This document shows, in pieces, positions 19,743 to 28,490 of a stretch of 42,685 nt of DNA. Source of the stretch: Beijerinckiaceae bacterium (GTDB taxonomy: Bacteria; Pseudomonadota; Alphaproteobacteria; Rhizobiales; Beijerinckiaceae); the NCBI GenBank assembly GCA_019745195.1, contig JAIETL010000022.1:1-42685 (forward strand). The letters are read 5' to 3'. The position numbers and the translations under genes were made by a program. How positions within the stretch are numbered: the stretch's first letter is position 1; each line of letters opens with the position of its first letter. The notes under the pieces are model-generated. The model made no database searches. It worked only from the letters and a program-made list of their open reading frames with translations, and was not told where the DNA came from.

Positions 19743-21773
19743 TCAAACGCCGATCTTGCCGCCGCCGCGCTTCGTGATCGCCACCACGGACGGCCGCACC
19801 GGCATATCGGGCTTGAAGTCCGGCCAGCGCGTCGAGAGGTCCTCGTAATAGGAGCGGCGGCCGAAGGCCGGCCAGTCCGGGCCGTCATCGCCGGGATGCT
19901 GGACCGCCACGAACGCGGTCTGGTCGTCGGGCGAGAAGAACGGCCCGCACAGTTCGCCGCCATGGGGCACCCGGTAGAACAGCTTCGAAGTCGCGCGCGC
20001 CGCGCCCTCTGTGTCCACCGCCCAGAGCCCGTCGGTGCGGCCGGTGACGTCGAAGCCGTTGCCGTCGGTCGAGACCCAGAGCCGCCCCGCCGAATCGATC
20101 ACCGAGTTGTCGGGCATGCCGAACCAGCCGTTCCTGGTCGTCTCCGTCGAGAACGTCGCGCCGACGGCGGCGACGGAGGGGTCTCCGCATTTCAGCAGGA
20201 TTTCCCATTTTCCCTTGGTGGCGGTGAAATCGGCGCCATCCTCGATAATCTCGACGATATGGCCGAAGGCGTTCTTGGCGCGCGGATTGGCGGCGTCCAC
20301 CTGCGCATCCGTGCGGTTCGTGTTGTTGGTCAGCATCACATAGACCTTGCCGGTGACGGCGTTGGGCGTGATGTCCTCGGGCCGGTCCATCTTGGTGGCG
20401 CCGAGCAGGTCGCCAGCGCGGCGGGTCTCAAGCAGCACGTCGGCCTGGCTCTGGAAGCCGTTGGCCGCCGTCAGCGGACCCTGGCCGAAGACCAGCGGCA
20501 TCCACTCGACAGTGCCGTCGGCCGCGAACTTCGCGACATAGAGCGTGCCGGAATCGTAAAGGTCCATGTTGGCAGCGCGGTTGTTGGGGTCGAACCGACC
20601 GGCAGTGACGAATTTGTAGACATAGTCGAAACGCTCGTCGTCGCCGAGATAGGCCACGACGCGGCCATCCTTCGCCACGGCGGCGTCCGCGCCCTCATGC
20701 TTGAAGCGGCCGAGCGCGGTGCGCTTCTTCGGGATCGAGGTCGGATCGAGCGGATCGACCTCGACGACCCAGCCGAAGCGGTTCGCCTCATTGGGCTCCT
20801 TGGCGAGGTCGAAACGGTCGTGGAAGCGGCCCCAGGCGTAAGGCGCGGACGGGATCGCCATGCGCTTGTAATTGACCTCCTCGCGGTGGCCGTCCGGCAG
20901 CTTGCCCGAGAAGTAGCCGTGGACGTTCTCCTCGCCTGTGACGAAGGTGCCCCAGGGCGTCAGCGCGCCGGCGCAGTTGTTGATCGTGCCGAAGACCTTG
21001 CGGCCCGTCGCGTCGGCGTTCGTCTTGACGCGATCCGTGCCGGCGACCGGGCCGGTAAGCTGCATCTCGGTCGCGACCGTGATGCGGCGGTTGTATTTCG
21101 AATCGCGCACCAGCGCCCATTTGCCGTTGGTCTTGCGGATTTCGGCGACGGTCGCGCCATGCGCCATCATCTCGATCTCGGCGCGCTCCTTGGTGGCGTT
21201 CTTCATCACCGCCTTGCCGTCCTTGATCTCGACGACGCCGGGAAACATCAGATGCGGGTTGGTGTATTCGTGGTTGACGAAGAGCAGGCCATGGGCCGAG
21301 GGATCGGCCGCGCCCGGCAGCGGCGTGTAGCCGACGAAGTCGTTGTTGTAGCCGAACTGCTTCGCCTGAGCCTCCGGCGTCTGCCTGGCCGGATCGAACT
21401 CGGGCGCGTCGGGGAAGAGCGGGTCGCCCCAGCGCAGCAGAATGTCGGCGTCGTAGCCTTCGGCGACGTGGTGGTTCGCATCGACGCCGGCCTCGACTTC
21501 CTTGAAAGCGAACGCCGAGCCCTTCGCCTGCGAGGCGTAGACCTGAGCCCTGGCTTCGTCGGCGGCGATCAGCGCCGTCGTTCCGACCGTGGCCGAGATC
21601 GCCGAGACCGCGAGCGCGCCCTTGAGCAGGCCGCGGCGCGAGAAGCGCTGGCTGATCAGCTCGCCCATGGTCGGGTTCTGCGTCGGGTTCAGGGGGGTCG
21701 CGTCGTCATGCTCCAGCATGCTCGCGCCGAACGTATCTTCGAACTGGCTCTCGAACTGGTTCTCTTGGGTCAT
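19743..21773 (-). CDS. phoX: PhoX family alkaline phosphatase, Tat-exported
   Basis: The gene encodes 676 residues. PhoX enzymes are calcium/iron-dependent phosphomonoesterases exported folded by the Tat system. The twin-arginine motif SRRGLLK lies at 45-51 after a long polar leader, followed by a hydrophobic stretch and an AxA-type cleavage region (about 68-76). The body matches the PhoX/DUF839 family (LRWGDPLFPD, GYTPLPGAADPSAHGLLFVNHEYT and the C-terminal GELCGPFFSPDDQTAFVAVQHPGDD). The start is ATG 21773. A Pho-box-like site lies 66 bases upstream, so phosphate-starvation control is likely. Confidence 0.92.
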   Translation of the reverse strand: MTQENQFESQFEDTFGASMLEHDDATPLNPTQNPTMGELISQRFSRRGLLKGALAVSAISATVGTTALIAADEARAQVYASQAKGSAFAFKEVEAGVDANHHVAEGYDADILLRWGDPLFPDAPEFDPARQTPEAQAKQFGYNNDFVGYTPLPGAADPSAHGLLFVNHEYTNPHLMFPGVVEIKDGKAVMKNATKERAEIEMMAHGATVAEIRKTNGKWALVRDSKYNRRITVATEMQLTGPVAGTDRVKTNADATGRKVFGTINNCAGALTPWGTFVTGEENVHGYFSGKLPDGHREEVNYKRMAIPSAPYAWGRFHDRFDLAKEPNEANRFGWVVEVDPLDPTSIPKKRTALGRFKHEGADAAVAKDGRVVAYLGDDERFDYVYKFVTAGRFDPNNRAANMDLYDSGTLYVAKFAADGTVEWMPLVFGQGPLTAANGFQSQADVLLETRRAGDLLGATKMDRPEDITPNAVTGKVYVMLTNNTNRTDAQVDAANPRAKNAFGHIVEIIEDGADFTATKGKWEILLKCGDPSVAAVGATFSTETTRNGWFGMPDNSVIDSAGRLWVSTDGNGFDVTGRTDGLWAVDTEGAARATSKLFYRVPHGGELCGPFFSPDDQTAFVAVQHPGDDGPDWPAFGRRSYYEDLSTRWPDFKPDMPVRPSVVAITKRGGGKIGV

Positions 21774-21838
21774 GTCCGTGGCTCCCGCTCTGCTCAGGCG
21801 ACTATGGATTGGAACTGGTCGAATGCTAGGGAGCGCGC

Positions 21839-21856
21839 TTGACGGCTCCGTGACAA
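21839..21856 (-). promoter_or_regulatory. Candidate Pho box upstream of phoX
   Basis: Reading leftward, two 7-base units, TTGTCAC and CCGTCAA, are spaced by four bases, the 7-4-7 layout of PhoB sites (consensus CTGTCAT-like). A -10-like TAGCAT follows about 11 bases downstream, as in PhoB-activated promoters. The site is also part of a GCGCTTG/CAAGCGC inverted repeat, so another regulator is possible. Confidence 0.45.
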
Positions 21857-21965
21857 GCGCCGGCCGTATGGCCATCCGCCATGCAGGCGCTTCCGGGCGA
21901 TGTCGATTTCTGATTGAAGGGCGCTGTCGCCCCCCTTCCCGCCCGCCGCCGCGACACGAGCGCCC

Positions 21966-23120
21966 ATGTCGATCGTCTTTTCCGCGCTGGTTGCGTCCTT
22001 CGTCGGCTTCGCCGCGTCCGTTGCCGTCGTGCTGGCGGCCGCGCAGGCCGTCGGCGCGACCCCAGCGCAGACCGTCTCCTGGATCGCGGGCCTTGGCATC
22101 GCCAAGGGTTTGTCGAGCCTGTGGCTGTCCTGGCGCTACCGGCTGCCGATCATCTGCGCCTGGTCGACATCGGGAGCCGCGTTGATCGCGGCGACGACGG
22201 GCATCGACCTTCCCGCCGCCATCGGCGCCTTCATCGCGGCCGCCGCGCTGACCATGCTGACGGCCGGGTTCGGCCCGCTCGGGCGGCTGACCGAGCGGAT
22301 TCCGATGAGCATCGCCTCGGCCATGCTGGCGGGCATCATCTTCCGCTTCGTCGTCGCCGTCTTCGACGAGATGCGGCTCTCGCCGGCGCTCGTATTGCCG
22401 CTGCTCGCGGTCTTTTTGCTGGCGCGGCTGGTCAACCCGTTCCTGGGCGTCATCGCGGCGCTGCTGGCGGGCATCGCGATCTCCTTTGCGACGGGGCTGG
22501 CCGACTGGTCGGCTGTTCCTTCGAGTCTGACGACGCTGGAATGGGTGACGCCGCGCTTCGACGCAGCCGCGATCCTCGGCCTCGGCGTGCCGCTCTATCT
22601 GGTGACGATGGCCTCGCAGAACCTGCCGGGCTTCGCCGTGCTGCGCGCCGACGGCTATGCTCCGCCGACCTCGGCCGCGCTCTTCGTCACCGGGCTCATG
22701 TCGGCCCTGACCGCGCCCTTCGGCGCGCATATGGTCAACATGGCGGCGATCAGCGCTTCGATCTGCACCGGCCCCGACACCCATCCCGACGCAGGCCAGC
22801 GCTGGAAGGCGGGCGTGCTCTACGGGTTCGCGTGGCTCGTCATCGCGGCTTTCGCCGGGCTCCTGCTGGCGCTGATCGTCGCGATGCCGAAGGCGCTCAT
22901 CGTCGCTGTCGCGGGGCTCGGCCTCGTCGGCTCGCTGACCGGCGCGCTCGGGCAGGCGATGGTCGCCGAGCGGGAGCGTTTCGCGGCTGTCGTGGCCTTC
23001 GCGGTCGCGGCCTCCAGCCTGTCGCTGTTCGGCGTCGGCTCGGCCTTCTGGAGCCTGGTCGCGGGACTTGGAGTCTTGACATTGGACGCTCTCGCAGGCC
23101 GTTTGCGCGCCAGATCATGA
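21966..23120 (+). CDS. benE: BenE family benzoate/H+ symporter-like permease
   Basis: The gene encodes 384 residues with about eleven to twelve hydrophobic segments. It matches the BenE family (ICAWSTSGAALIA, GIIFRFVVAVFDE, PLYLVTMASQNLPGFAVLRADGY and APFGAHMVNMAAISASICTG). Studied members import benzoate with protons, but no benzoate catabolic gene is nearby and the substrate may differ. It overlaps the next gene by four bases (ATGA). Confidence 0.88.
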   Translation: MSIVFSALVASFVGFAASVAVVLAAAQAVGATPAQTVSWIAGLGIAKGLSSLWLSWRYRLPIICAWSTSGAALIAATTGIDLPAAIGAFIAAAALTMLTAGFGPLGRLTERIPMSIASAMLAGIIFRFVVAVFDEMRLSPALVLPLLAVFLLARLVNPFLGVIAALLAGIAISFATGLADWSAVPSSLTTLEWVTPRFDAAAILGLGVPLYLVTMASQNLPGFAVLRADGYAPPTSAALFVTGLMSALTAPFGAHMVNMAAISASICTGPDTHPDAGQRWKAGVLYGFAWLVIAAFAGLLLALIVAMPKALIVAVAGLGLVGSLTGALGQAMVAERERFAAVVAFAVAASSLSLFGVGSAFWSLVAGLGVLTLDALAGRLRARS

Positions 23121-23791
23121 CCACGCACGCTCCCCAGACCCGCCTGATGCTGGTGACGCCCATTGTCGCCGACCCCGAGGCGATGGCGTTCCGCCTGATG
23201 CAGGCCTTTGCCGGCGGCGATGTCGCGGCCGTGCTGCTGCGTCTGCCTGAAGGCGACGACCGCAGTCGGATCGAGGCGGTCAAGCGGCTGGCTGCGCCAG
23301 TTCAGGCGCAGAACGTCGCGCTGATCGTCGAGGCCTCTGCGCTGGTGGCGGCGCGCGGCGGGGCTGACGGCGTCCATCTGACGGACGGTCCCGAGGCCGT
23401 CGCCGAGGCGCGCTCCAGCCTGAAGAGCGAGCGCATCATCGGCGCAGGGGCCCTGCGCGCCCGCCACGACGCGATGGATATCGGCGAGGCCGGCGTCGAC
23501 TACGTCATGTTCGGCGAACCGCGCCGGGACGGCTCGCTGCCGCCGCTGCCGGCCGTGATCGAGCGCGCCGGCTGGTGGGCCGAGATCTTCGAAACCCCTT
23601 GCGTCGCCTATGCGCCGGACGCGGAATCGGTCGCCGCGCTGGTCGAGACGCGCGCCGAGTTCGTCGCGCTCGGCGACTGGGCCTTCGACGAGGGGCGCGA
23701 CATTCGCGCGCTCGTCGAACAGGCCAACGCCGTCATCGCGGCCCACGCCGAACGCGGCAGGGCAGCCGACGCAAGCAAGGTCTCGAGCTGA
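23117..23791 (+). CDS. Thiamine-phosphate synthase-like TIM-barrel protein
   Basis: The gene encodes 224 residues resembling ThiE/TenI (LMLVTPIVADPE, GGADGVHLTDG, then GEAGVDYVMFGEP). The usual phosphate-binding GVSTHS loop is replaced by IIGAGALRARHD, and the GPxFPT loop after the DYV strand is absent. Thiamine synthesis is therefore doubtful and a divergent role is more likely. The ATG overlaps the benE stop and its own stop overlaps the next ATG, so the three genes are translationally coupled. Confidence 0.75.
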   Translation: MTTHAPQTRLMLVTPIVADPEAMAFRLMQAFAGGDVAAVLLRLPEGDDRSRIEAVKRLAAPVQAQNVALIVEASALVAARGGADGVHLTDGPEAVAEARSSLKSERIIGAGALRARHDAMDIGEAGVDYVMFGEPRRDGSLPPLPAVIERAGWWAEIFETPCVAYAPDAESVAALVETRAEFVALGDWAFDEGRDIRALVEQANAVIAAHAERGRAADASKVSS

Positions 23792-24765
23792 TGGCGCGCT
23801 GGCTCAGCCTCGCGCTGGCGGCCGGTATCGTCCTCACCGCCCCATCCGGAACCGGAGCGCAGACGCAAGGGGCCGCCGACCCGGGCGCGCCCTATCAGGA
23901 CCTCGCCTATGGCGCCTACCAGACCGGGCATTATCGCCGCGCTTTGCAGGAGGCGCTGAAGCGGATCGAGGCCGACAACACCGACGCCGCCGCGATGACG
24001 CTGCTCGGCGAGATCTACCGGCAGGGGCTGGGTGTGGCCGAGGACCCGGTCGCGGCGACCGAATGGTATGCGCGGGCCGCCGAGCGCGGCGACATCAATG
24101 CGGTCTATTCGCTCGCCATAGCGCTCTTGGGCAATGCCGGCTCCGACAAGGTCAAGGCCGACCCGGCCCGCGCCGGACAGTTGCTGGAGCAGGCCGCCGC
24201 CGCCGGCCACGCCGCCGCCAACTACAATCTGGCGCTGGCCCTGCTCGCGACGGGAGAGCCGCAGGACGAGGCCCGCGCCATCGCCTGCCTCGAGATCGCC
24301 GCCCGTGCCGACATCGGCGAGGCGCTGCATGCGCTCGGCACGCTGGCGAAGCAGGGCCGCGGCATGCCGCAAAGCGACGAGAAGGCCGCCGGCTGGATGG
24401 CCCGCGCCGCCGCCGCCGGCCACCTGCCCGGCGAGGTCGAATACGCCATCATGCTGTTCAACGGGACCGGCGTGGCCAAGGACGAGGCCGCCGCCGCGCG
24501 GCTGTTCCTGCGCGCCGCCGGAAAGGGCAATCCGATCGCGCAGAACCGGCTGGCCCGGCTCTACCAGGCCGGACGCGGCATCACGCCCGACTCGATCGAG
24601 GCCGCCGCCTGGCATCTCTCGGCTCGTGCGCGCGGTCTCGCCGACCCGCAGCTCGACCGGCTGTTCGACGGCCTTAATCCCGAGCAACAGAACCGCGCGG
24701 CGGCTCTGGCCGCGACGCGCATCGAGGGCGCGGCCTTGACGTCGTCAAGCCAGGCGAGCAAGTGA
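23791..24765 (+). CDS. Exported Sel1/TPR-repeat protein
   Basis: The gene encodes 324 residues. A signal peptide (1-23, cleavage after GTGA) precedes Sel1-like helical repeats from about residue 65 to 290; a clear repeat is YRQGLGVAEDPVAATEWYARAAERG, another [23 protein letters not shown]. Such proteins are periplasmic or secreted scaffolds. The start codon overlaps the upstream stop by one base (TGATG). The C-terminus is low-complexity Ala/Ser. Confidence 0.9.
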   Translation: MARWLSLALAAGIVLTAPSGTGAQTQGAADPGAPYQDLAYGAYQTGHYRRALQEALKRIEADNTDAAAMTLLGEIYRQGLGVAEDPVAATEWYARAAERGDINAVYSLAIALLGNAGSDKVKADPARAGQLLEQAAAAGHAAANYNLALALLATGEPQDEARAIACLEIAARADIGEALHALGTLAKQGRGMPQSDEKAAGWMARAAAAGHLPGEVEYAIMLFNGTGVAKDEAAAARLFLRAAGKGNPIAQNRLARLYQAGRGITPDSIEAAAWHLSARARGLADPQLDRLFDGLNPEQQNRAAALAATRIEGAALTSSSQASK

Positions 24766-24795
24766 CCGGCTCAATTCTTCGGCTGACACCCCCAG

Positions 24796-24899
24796 CCCTC
24801 ATCCCGAGGAGCGGACGCAGTCCGCGTCTCGAAGGATGCTCCAGCACGCACTGGAGGCTCCTTCGAGACGAAGCCTTCGGCTTCTCCTCAGGATGAGGG
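24796..24899. repeat. Family A palindrome, copy 3
   Basis: A 104-bp element runs from CCCTCATCCCGAGG to CCTCAGGATGAGGG with inner GTCTCGAAGGATGCTCCAG and its reverse complement. It fills most of the 189-base gap between the Sel1-repeat gene and the inositol monophosphatase gene. Confidence 0.9.
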
Positions 24900-24954
24900 G
24901 CTTCGGGAAACGAGGCCGGTTTCAGAGCGGTGCGCCTGCCCGCAAGAGGTACTC

Positions 24955-25743
24955 ATGATCCGCTCCCCCCTGATGACCGTGATGACGGACGCCGTGATGA
25001 AGGCGTCCCGCTCGCTGAAGCGCGACTTCGGCGAGATCGAGAACCTGCAGGTGCTGGCCAAGGGCCCGGGCGACTTCGTCTCCAAGGCCGACACCAAGGC
25101 CGAGGAGATCATCCGCGCGGCGCTGGAGAAGGCACGCCCCGGCTACGGCTTCGTGATGGAGGAGTCCGGCGTCGTCGCGGGGACCGACGAGAGCAACCGC
25201 TGGCACATCGACCCGCTCGACGGCACCCACAACTTCCTGCGCGGTATCCCGCACTGGAACATCTCGGTCGCGCTCGAGCGCGACAACCAGTTCATCGCCG
25301 GCGTGGTCTACGACGCCGCCAAGGACGAGATGTTCATGGCCGAGAAGGGCAAGGGCGCCTATGTCAACAACCGCCGCATGCGCGTCTCGGGGCGGCGCGA
25401 GCCGGCCGACATGCTGATCGGCATGGGCGTGCCCCATATCGGCAAGGGCGGCCACCCGCTTTTCCTGCGCGAACTCGGCGCGGTCATGCCGCGCTTCGCC
25501 AATGTCAGACGGATGGGATCGGCTGCGCTCGACATCGCCTATGTCGCGGCCGGCCGCATGGACGCCTATTGGGAGCGCGGGCTCAACACCTGGGATTTCG
25601 CGGCGGCCGCCGTGATGATCCGCGAGGCCGGCGGCACCTTCGGCACGCTCGACGGCAAGCAGCCGACGGCCGCCAAAGACATCATCTGCGGCAACGAGAT
25701 CGGCGAACAGGCCCTGCGCGCGGCGCTCAAGTCGGCAGGCTGA
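24955..25743 (+). CDS. Inositol monophosphatase family protein (SuhB-like)
   Basis: The gene encodes 262 residues. The magnesium-dependent phosphatase signature is complete: Glu69/Glu70 in VMEESG, Asp86 and Asp89 in IDPLDGTHNFL, and Asp214 in TWDFAAAAV. Family members dephosphorylate inositol phosphates or related sugars; SuhB also acts on RNA polymerase. AGAGGT precedes the ATG at good spacing. A MotA/TolQ-like gene follows after 89 bases. Confidence 0.93.
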   Translation: MIRSPLMTVMTDAVMKASRSLKRDFGEIENLQVLAKGPGDFVSKADTKAEEIIRAALEKARPGYGFVMEESGVVAGTDESNRWHIDPLDGTHNFLRGIPHWNISVALERDNQFIAGVVYDAAKDEMFMAEKGKGAYVNNRRMRVSGRREPADMLIGMGVPHIGKGGHPLFLRELGAVMPRFANVRRMGSAALDIAYVAAGRMDAYWERGLNTWDFAAAAVMIREAGGTFGTLDGKQPTAAKDIICGNEIGEQALRAALKSAG

Positions 25744-25832
25744 CATATATCTTTGGTCTTTGACGCTTGATCATGGCGGCACGGGAGGCGACAGTCCGGG
25801 CCGCGACGAAAAATCCGGATGGACCCAGAAGC

Positions 25833-26888
25833 ATGGCGAATGAGGACATGGCGGCCGGGCCGGCCGCCGTCGCACCGATGCGGGAAGCGACGGGACGGCA
25901 GGAGGCCGGGCGGGAGCAGACGAGGTTCTCGCGCCCGCTGCGCTATGCGATCCGCGCGATCCTGTTCCTGGCGCTGATCGGGTTCCTGGGCTTCATCCTC
26001 CAGACCGGACTGGTCGCCGCCTTCATGACCAATCCGGGCCTGAACGGCCTTATCCTGGGCGCGCTTGCCGTCGGTTGCCTGATCGCGCTGCGCGAGCTCT
26101 GGCGCATCCAGTCCGAGGCCGGCGCGGCCAACCGCCTCGCCGCCGATCCCGCTGGCGCCCGCATCGACCGACGCCAGGTGATCGCGCCGCTCGGCGGCGT
26201 GCTGCCGGCGCTGGAGGTCGGCAGCCTCGCGCCTGCGCAGGCGGCGACCCTGCTTGAATCGGTCGCGGTCAGGCTCGACGACGGCCGCGAGGTGCTGCGC
26301 TATCTCGGCGGGCTGCTGGTTTTCCTCGGCCTGCTCGGCACCTTCTGGGGCCTGCTCGACACTGTCTCCTCCGTCGGCAACGTGATCAGGAGCCTGCGCA
26401 CGGGCGCTGAAGCCGGCGTGCTCTTCGACGAACTCAAGGCTGGACTCGCCGCCCCGCTCGCCGGCATGGGCCTGTCCTTCTCCTCCTCGCTCTTCGGCAT
26501 CGCCGGCTCGCTGATCCTCGGCTTCCTCGAATTGCAGGTGGCCCAAGCCCAGCGCCGCTTCCGCAACGAGATCGAGACCTGGCTCGGCACGCGGACCTCG
26601 ACCATGGGCACGCCGGCGCTCGCCATGGCCTTCCAGCCGCGCGGCGGCAACGACGGACTGTCCGAGAAACTCGACAAGCTCGGCGCGGCGATCAGCGAGG
26701 GCGGCGCCAACAACCGCGCCGCCACGCAGGCGCTGGCCAATCTCGCGGAAGGCATCCAGGGGCTGGTCCAGCACATGCGCGCCGAGCAGCAGTTGATCCG
26801 CGACTGGGTCGAGGCGCAGGCCGCGCGCGAAAAGGATCTCAAGCGCCTGATCGAGCGGCTGACGGCCGAACGGATGATGGAGCCTTGA
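25833..26888 (+). CDS. MotA/TolQ/ExbB-like proton channel protein
   Basis: The gene encodes 351 residues from ATG 25833 (in-frame ATG at 25773 and TTG at 25767 are alternatives; no start has a strong ribosome site). Membrane segments lie at about 40-58, 71-88, 157-178 and 209-232; the third and fourth carry the MotA/TolQ-like pattern (GLLVFLGLLGTFWGLLDTV and GMGLSFSSSLFGIAGSLILGF). A long helical tail (about 235-351) follows. It is paired with an OmpA/MotB-like gene 53 bases downstream, so the two likely form an ion-driven motor or force-transfer complex spanning to peptidoglycan. No flagellar or tol genes are present. Confidence 0.85.
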   Translation: MANEDMAAGPAAVAPMREATGRQEAGREQTRFSRPLRYAIRAILFLALIGFLGFILQTGLVAAFMTNPGLNGLILGALAVGCLIALRELWRIQSEAGAANRLAADPAGARIDRRQVIAPLGGVLPALEVGSLAPAQAATLLESVAVRLDDGREVLRYLGGLLVFLGLLGTFWGLLDTVSSVGNVIRSLRTGAEAGVLFDELKAGLAAPLAGMGLSFSSSLFGIAGSLILGFLELQVAQAQRRFRNEIETWLGTRTSTMGTPALAMAFQPRGGNDGLSEKLDKLGAAISEGGANNRAATQALANLAEGIQGLVQHMRAEQQLIRDWVEAQAAREKDLKRLIERLTAERMMEP

Positions 26889-26941
26889 TGGCGCCGCATC
26901 CCGCTGCTGTCGTGACGACCTGATCCGCTGGAGCCGACCGC

Positions 26942-27958
26942 ATGGCCCTTTCCCGCTCCCACCGCCGCGACGAGACCAATTTCTGGCCTGGCTTCGTCGA
27001 TGCGCTCTCGACGATGCTGATCGGCATCGTCTTCCTGCTCTCGGTCTTCGTACTCGGCCAGTTCTTCCTCTCGCAGGAACTGACCGGCAAGGACACCGCG
27101 CTGGAACGGCTCAACCGCCAGATTTCGGAGCTGACCGATCTTCTGGCGCTGGAGCGCTCGACCAACCGGCAGGCGCAGGAGAACCTCGCTCTGCTGCAAT
27201 CGACGCTGACCCGCGAGCAGGGCGAGCGCGGCCGCATTCAGGGGCTGCTCGAACAGCAGAACGGCAATGCGCCGGCCCAGTTGGCCGAGGCGCAGAAGGC
27301 GATCGAGACCGAACGGCAGCTCTCGGCCCGGGCCCAGGCGACGGTCGAACTGGTCAACCAGCAGATCGTCGCGATGCGCCGGCAGCTCGCCGCGCTCGAG
27401 GAGGCGCTGGGCGCATCCGAGGCCAAGGACAGGGAATCGCAGGCGCGCATCTCCGAACTCGGCTCGCGGCTCAACGTCGCGCTCGCCCAGCGCGTGCAGG
27501 AGCTGGCGCGCTACCGCTCCGACTTCTTCGGCCGCCTGCGCCAGGTGCTCGGCACGCGCCCCGACATCCGCGTCGTCGGCGACCGCTTCGTCTTCCAGTC
27601 GGAGGTCTTCTTCGACGCCAGCCAGGCCGTGCTGAAGCCCGAAGGACGCGGCGAGCTCGACAAGCTGGGTGCGATCATTGCCGATCTCGGCCGCGAGATG
27701 CCGCCCGACATCCCATGGATCCTGCGCGTCGACGGCCACACCGACAACCGGCCGATCCGCACGGCGCAGTTCCAGTCGAACTGGAACCTCTCGACGGCGC
27801 GCGCCGTCTCCGTCGTCGAATATCTGATCACCAAGGGCATCCCGGCAGACCGCATCGCCGCCACCGGCTTCGGCGAGTTCCAGCCGCTGGACGTCGCCAA
27901 CAACGACGAGGCCTACAGGCGAAACCGCCGCATCGAGTTCAAGATCACCGAGCGGTGA
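26942..27958 (+). CDS. OmpA/MotB-like peptidoglycan-binding protein
   Basis: The gene encodes 338 residues. One membrane segment (about 20-44) begins with Asp20 in WPGFVDALSTML, the position of the proton-carrying Asp in MotB-like stators. A long coiled coil (about 46-190) leads to an OmpA-family peptidoglycan-binding domain (about 215-335) with VDGHTDNRPI (263-272) and the RRNRRIEFKI end. The coil is unusually long compared with MotB. It works with the upstream MotA-like protein. A strong terminator follows the stop. Confidence 0.9.
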   Translation: MALSRSHRRDETNFWPGFVDALSTMLIGIVFLLSVFVLGQFFLSQELTGKDTALERLNRQISELTDLLALERSTNRQAQENLALLQSTLTREQGERGRIQGLLEQQNGNAPAQLAEAQKAIETERQLSARAQATVELVNQQIVAMRRQLAALEEALGASEAKDRESQARISELGSRLNVALAQRVQELARYRSDFFGRLRQVLGTRPDIRVVGDRFVFQSEVFFDASQAVLKPEGRGELDKLGAIIADLGREMPPDIPWILRVDGHTDNRPIRTAQFQSNWNLSTARAVSVVEYLITKGIPADRIAATGFGEFQPLDVANNDEAYRRNRRIEFKITER

Positions 27959-27969
27959 GGCAGCGCAAA

Positions 27970-28000
27970 AGCCCTCGGCGGAAGCCGGGGGCTCTATTTT
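27970..28000. terminator. Bidirectional intrinsic terminator
   Basis: A 10-bp stem (AGCCCTCGGC with GCCGGGGGCT, GGAA loop) is followed by CTATTTT and preceded by AAAA. It ends the MotA/OmpA unit on the forward strand and the small secreted-protein gene on the reverse strand. Confidence 0.85.
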
Positions 28001-28012
28001 GCGGTGAGCCGA

Positions 28013-28366
28013 TCAGCGGCAGACCGTGCGGTAGCCGACGACGACGCTCTCGCCGTGATAGCGGCTCCAGCGGGTGATCGGCTTTTCGAAGCAGCGGCTT
28101 TCCCGGCTGCGGAAGTCATGGCGATAGCGCTCGCCGGGGTAGCGCTGGTCGCGATAGCCGCGGCCGCGATGGCCGGTTTCCGAATAGCCGCCGCGCTGGC
28201 CAGCGACGACGGAGCCGGCGATCAGCGCGCCGGTCAGGCCGACGATGGCGGCGGCGGCGGCCCGGCCTTTGCGGCCTTCGCGGGCCGAGGCTTCCGTCGG
28301 GGCGGCGAGGGTCGCGCCGGCAAGGGCGACCAGAGCGAGGGCGGTGGTGAAGGTCTTGGCGAACAT
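28013..28366 (-). CDS. Small exported basic protein
   Basis: The gene encodes 117 residues. A signal peptide (about 1-28, ending AAPTEASA) is followed by a Gly/Ala-rich hydrophobic patch (36-55) and a Tyr/Arg/Gly-rich basic region ending in VVVGYRTVCR with two cysteines (Cys92 and Cys116) that may form a disulfide. Proteins like this are common in Hyphomicrobiales; their function is unknown. The AGGGAGA ribosome site is good. A perfect 18-bp palindrome lies 75 bases upstream of the start. Confidence 0.78.
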   Translation of the reverse strand: MFAKTFTTALALVALAGATLAAPTEASAREGRKGRAAAAAIVGLTGALIAGSVVAGQRGGYSETGHRGRGYRDQRYPGERYRHDFRSRESRCFEKPITRWSRYHGESVVVGYRTVCR

Positions 28367-28440
28367 GGCTTGGTCTCCCTGAGGTGTCCGGCGAACCGTT
28401 TCGCCGATGAACAGACCCTAGGGAGCGCTCGGCCCGGCCG

Positions 28441-28458
28441 CTGTTCCGCGCGGAACAG
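28441..28458. promoter_or_regulatory. Perfect 18-bp palindrome CTGTTCCGCGCGGAACAG
   Basis: This is a fully symmetrical site 75-92 bases upstream of the small exported-protein gene and 32 bases past the end of the ABC transporter gene. It could be an operator for the small gene. Its shape does not match the alphaproteobacterial LexA pattern. Confidence 0.45.
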
Positions 28459-28490
28459 AACCAAACCGGCCGACGATCAGACCAATCCTG

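Noticed and set aside
25833..27958. MotA/OmpA pair as a Zorya phage-defence system
   Set aside because: Zorya needs zorC/D or zorE next to zorAB; none is present, and the neighbours are a phosphatase and a small secreted protein.
28441..28458. 18-bp palindrome as an EcfG (GGAAC-N17-CGTT) stress promoter or LexA box
   Set aside because: No CGTT lies at the right distance on the strand of the downstream gene, and the GTTC-N7-GTTC pattern of alphaproteobacterial LexA is absent.
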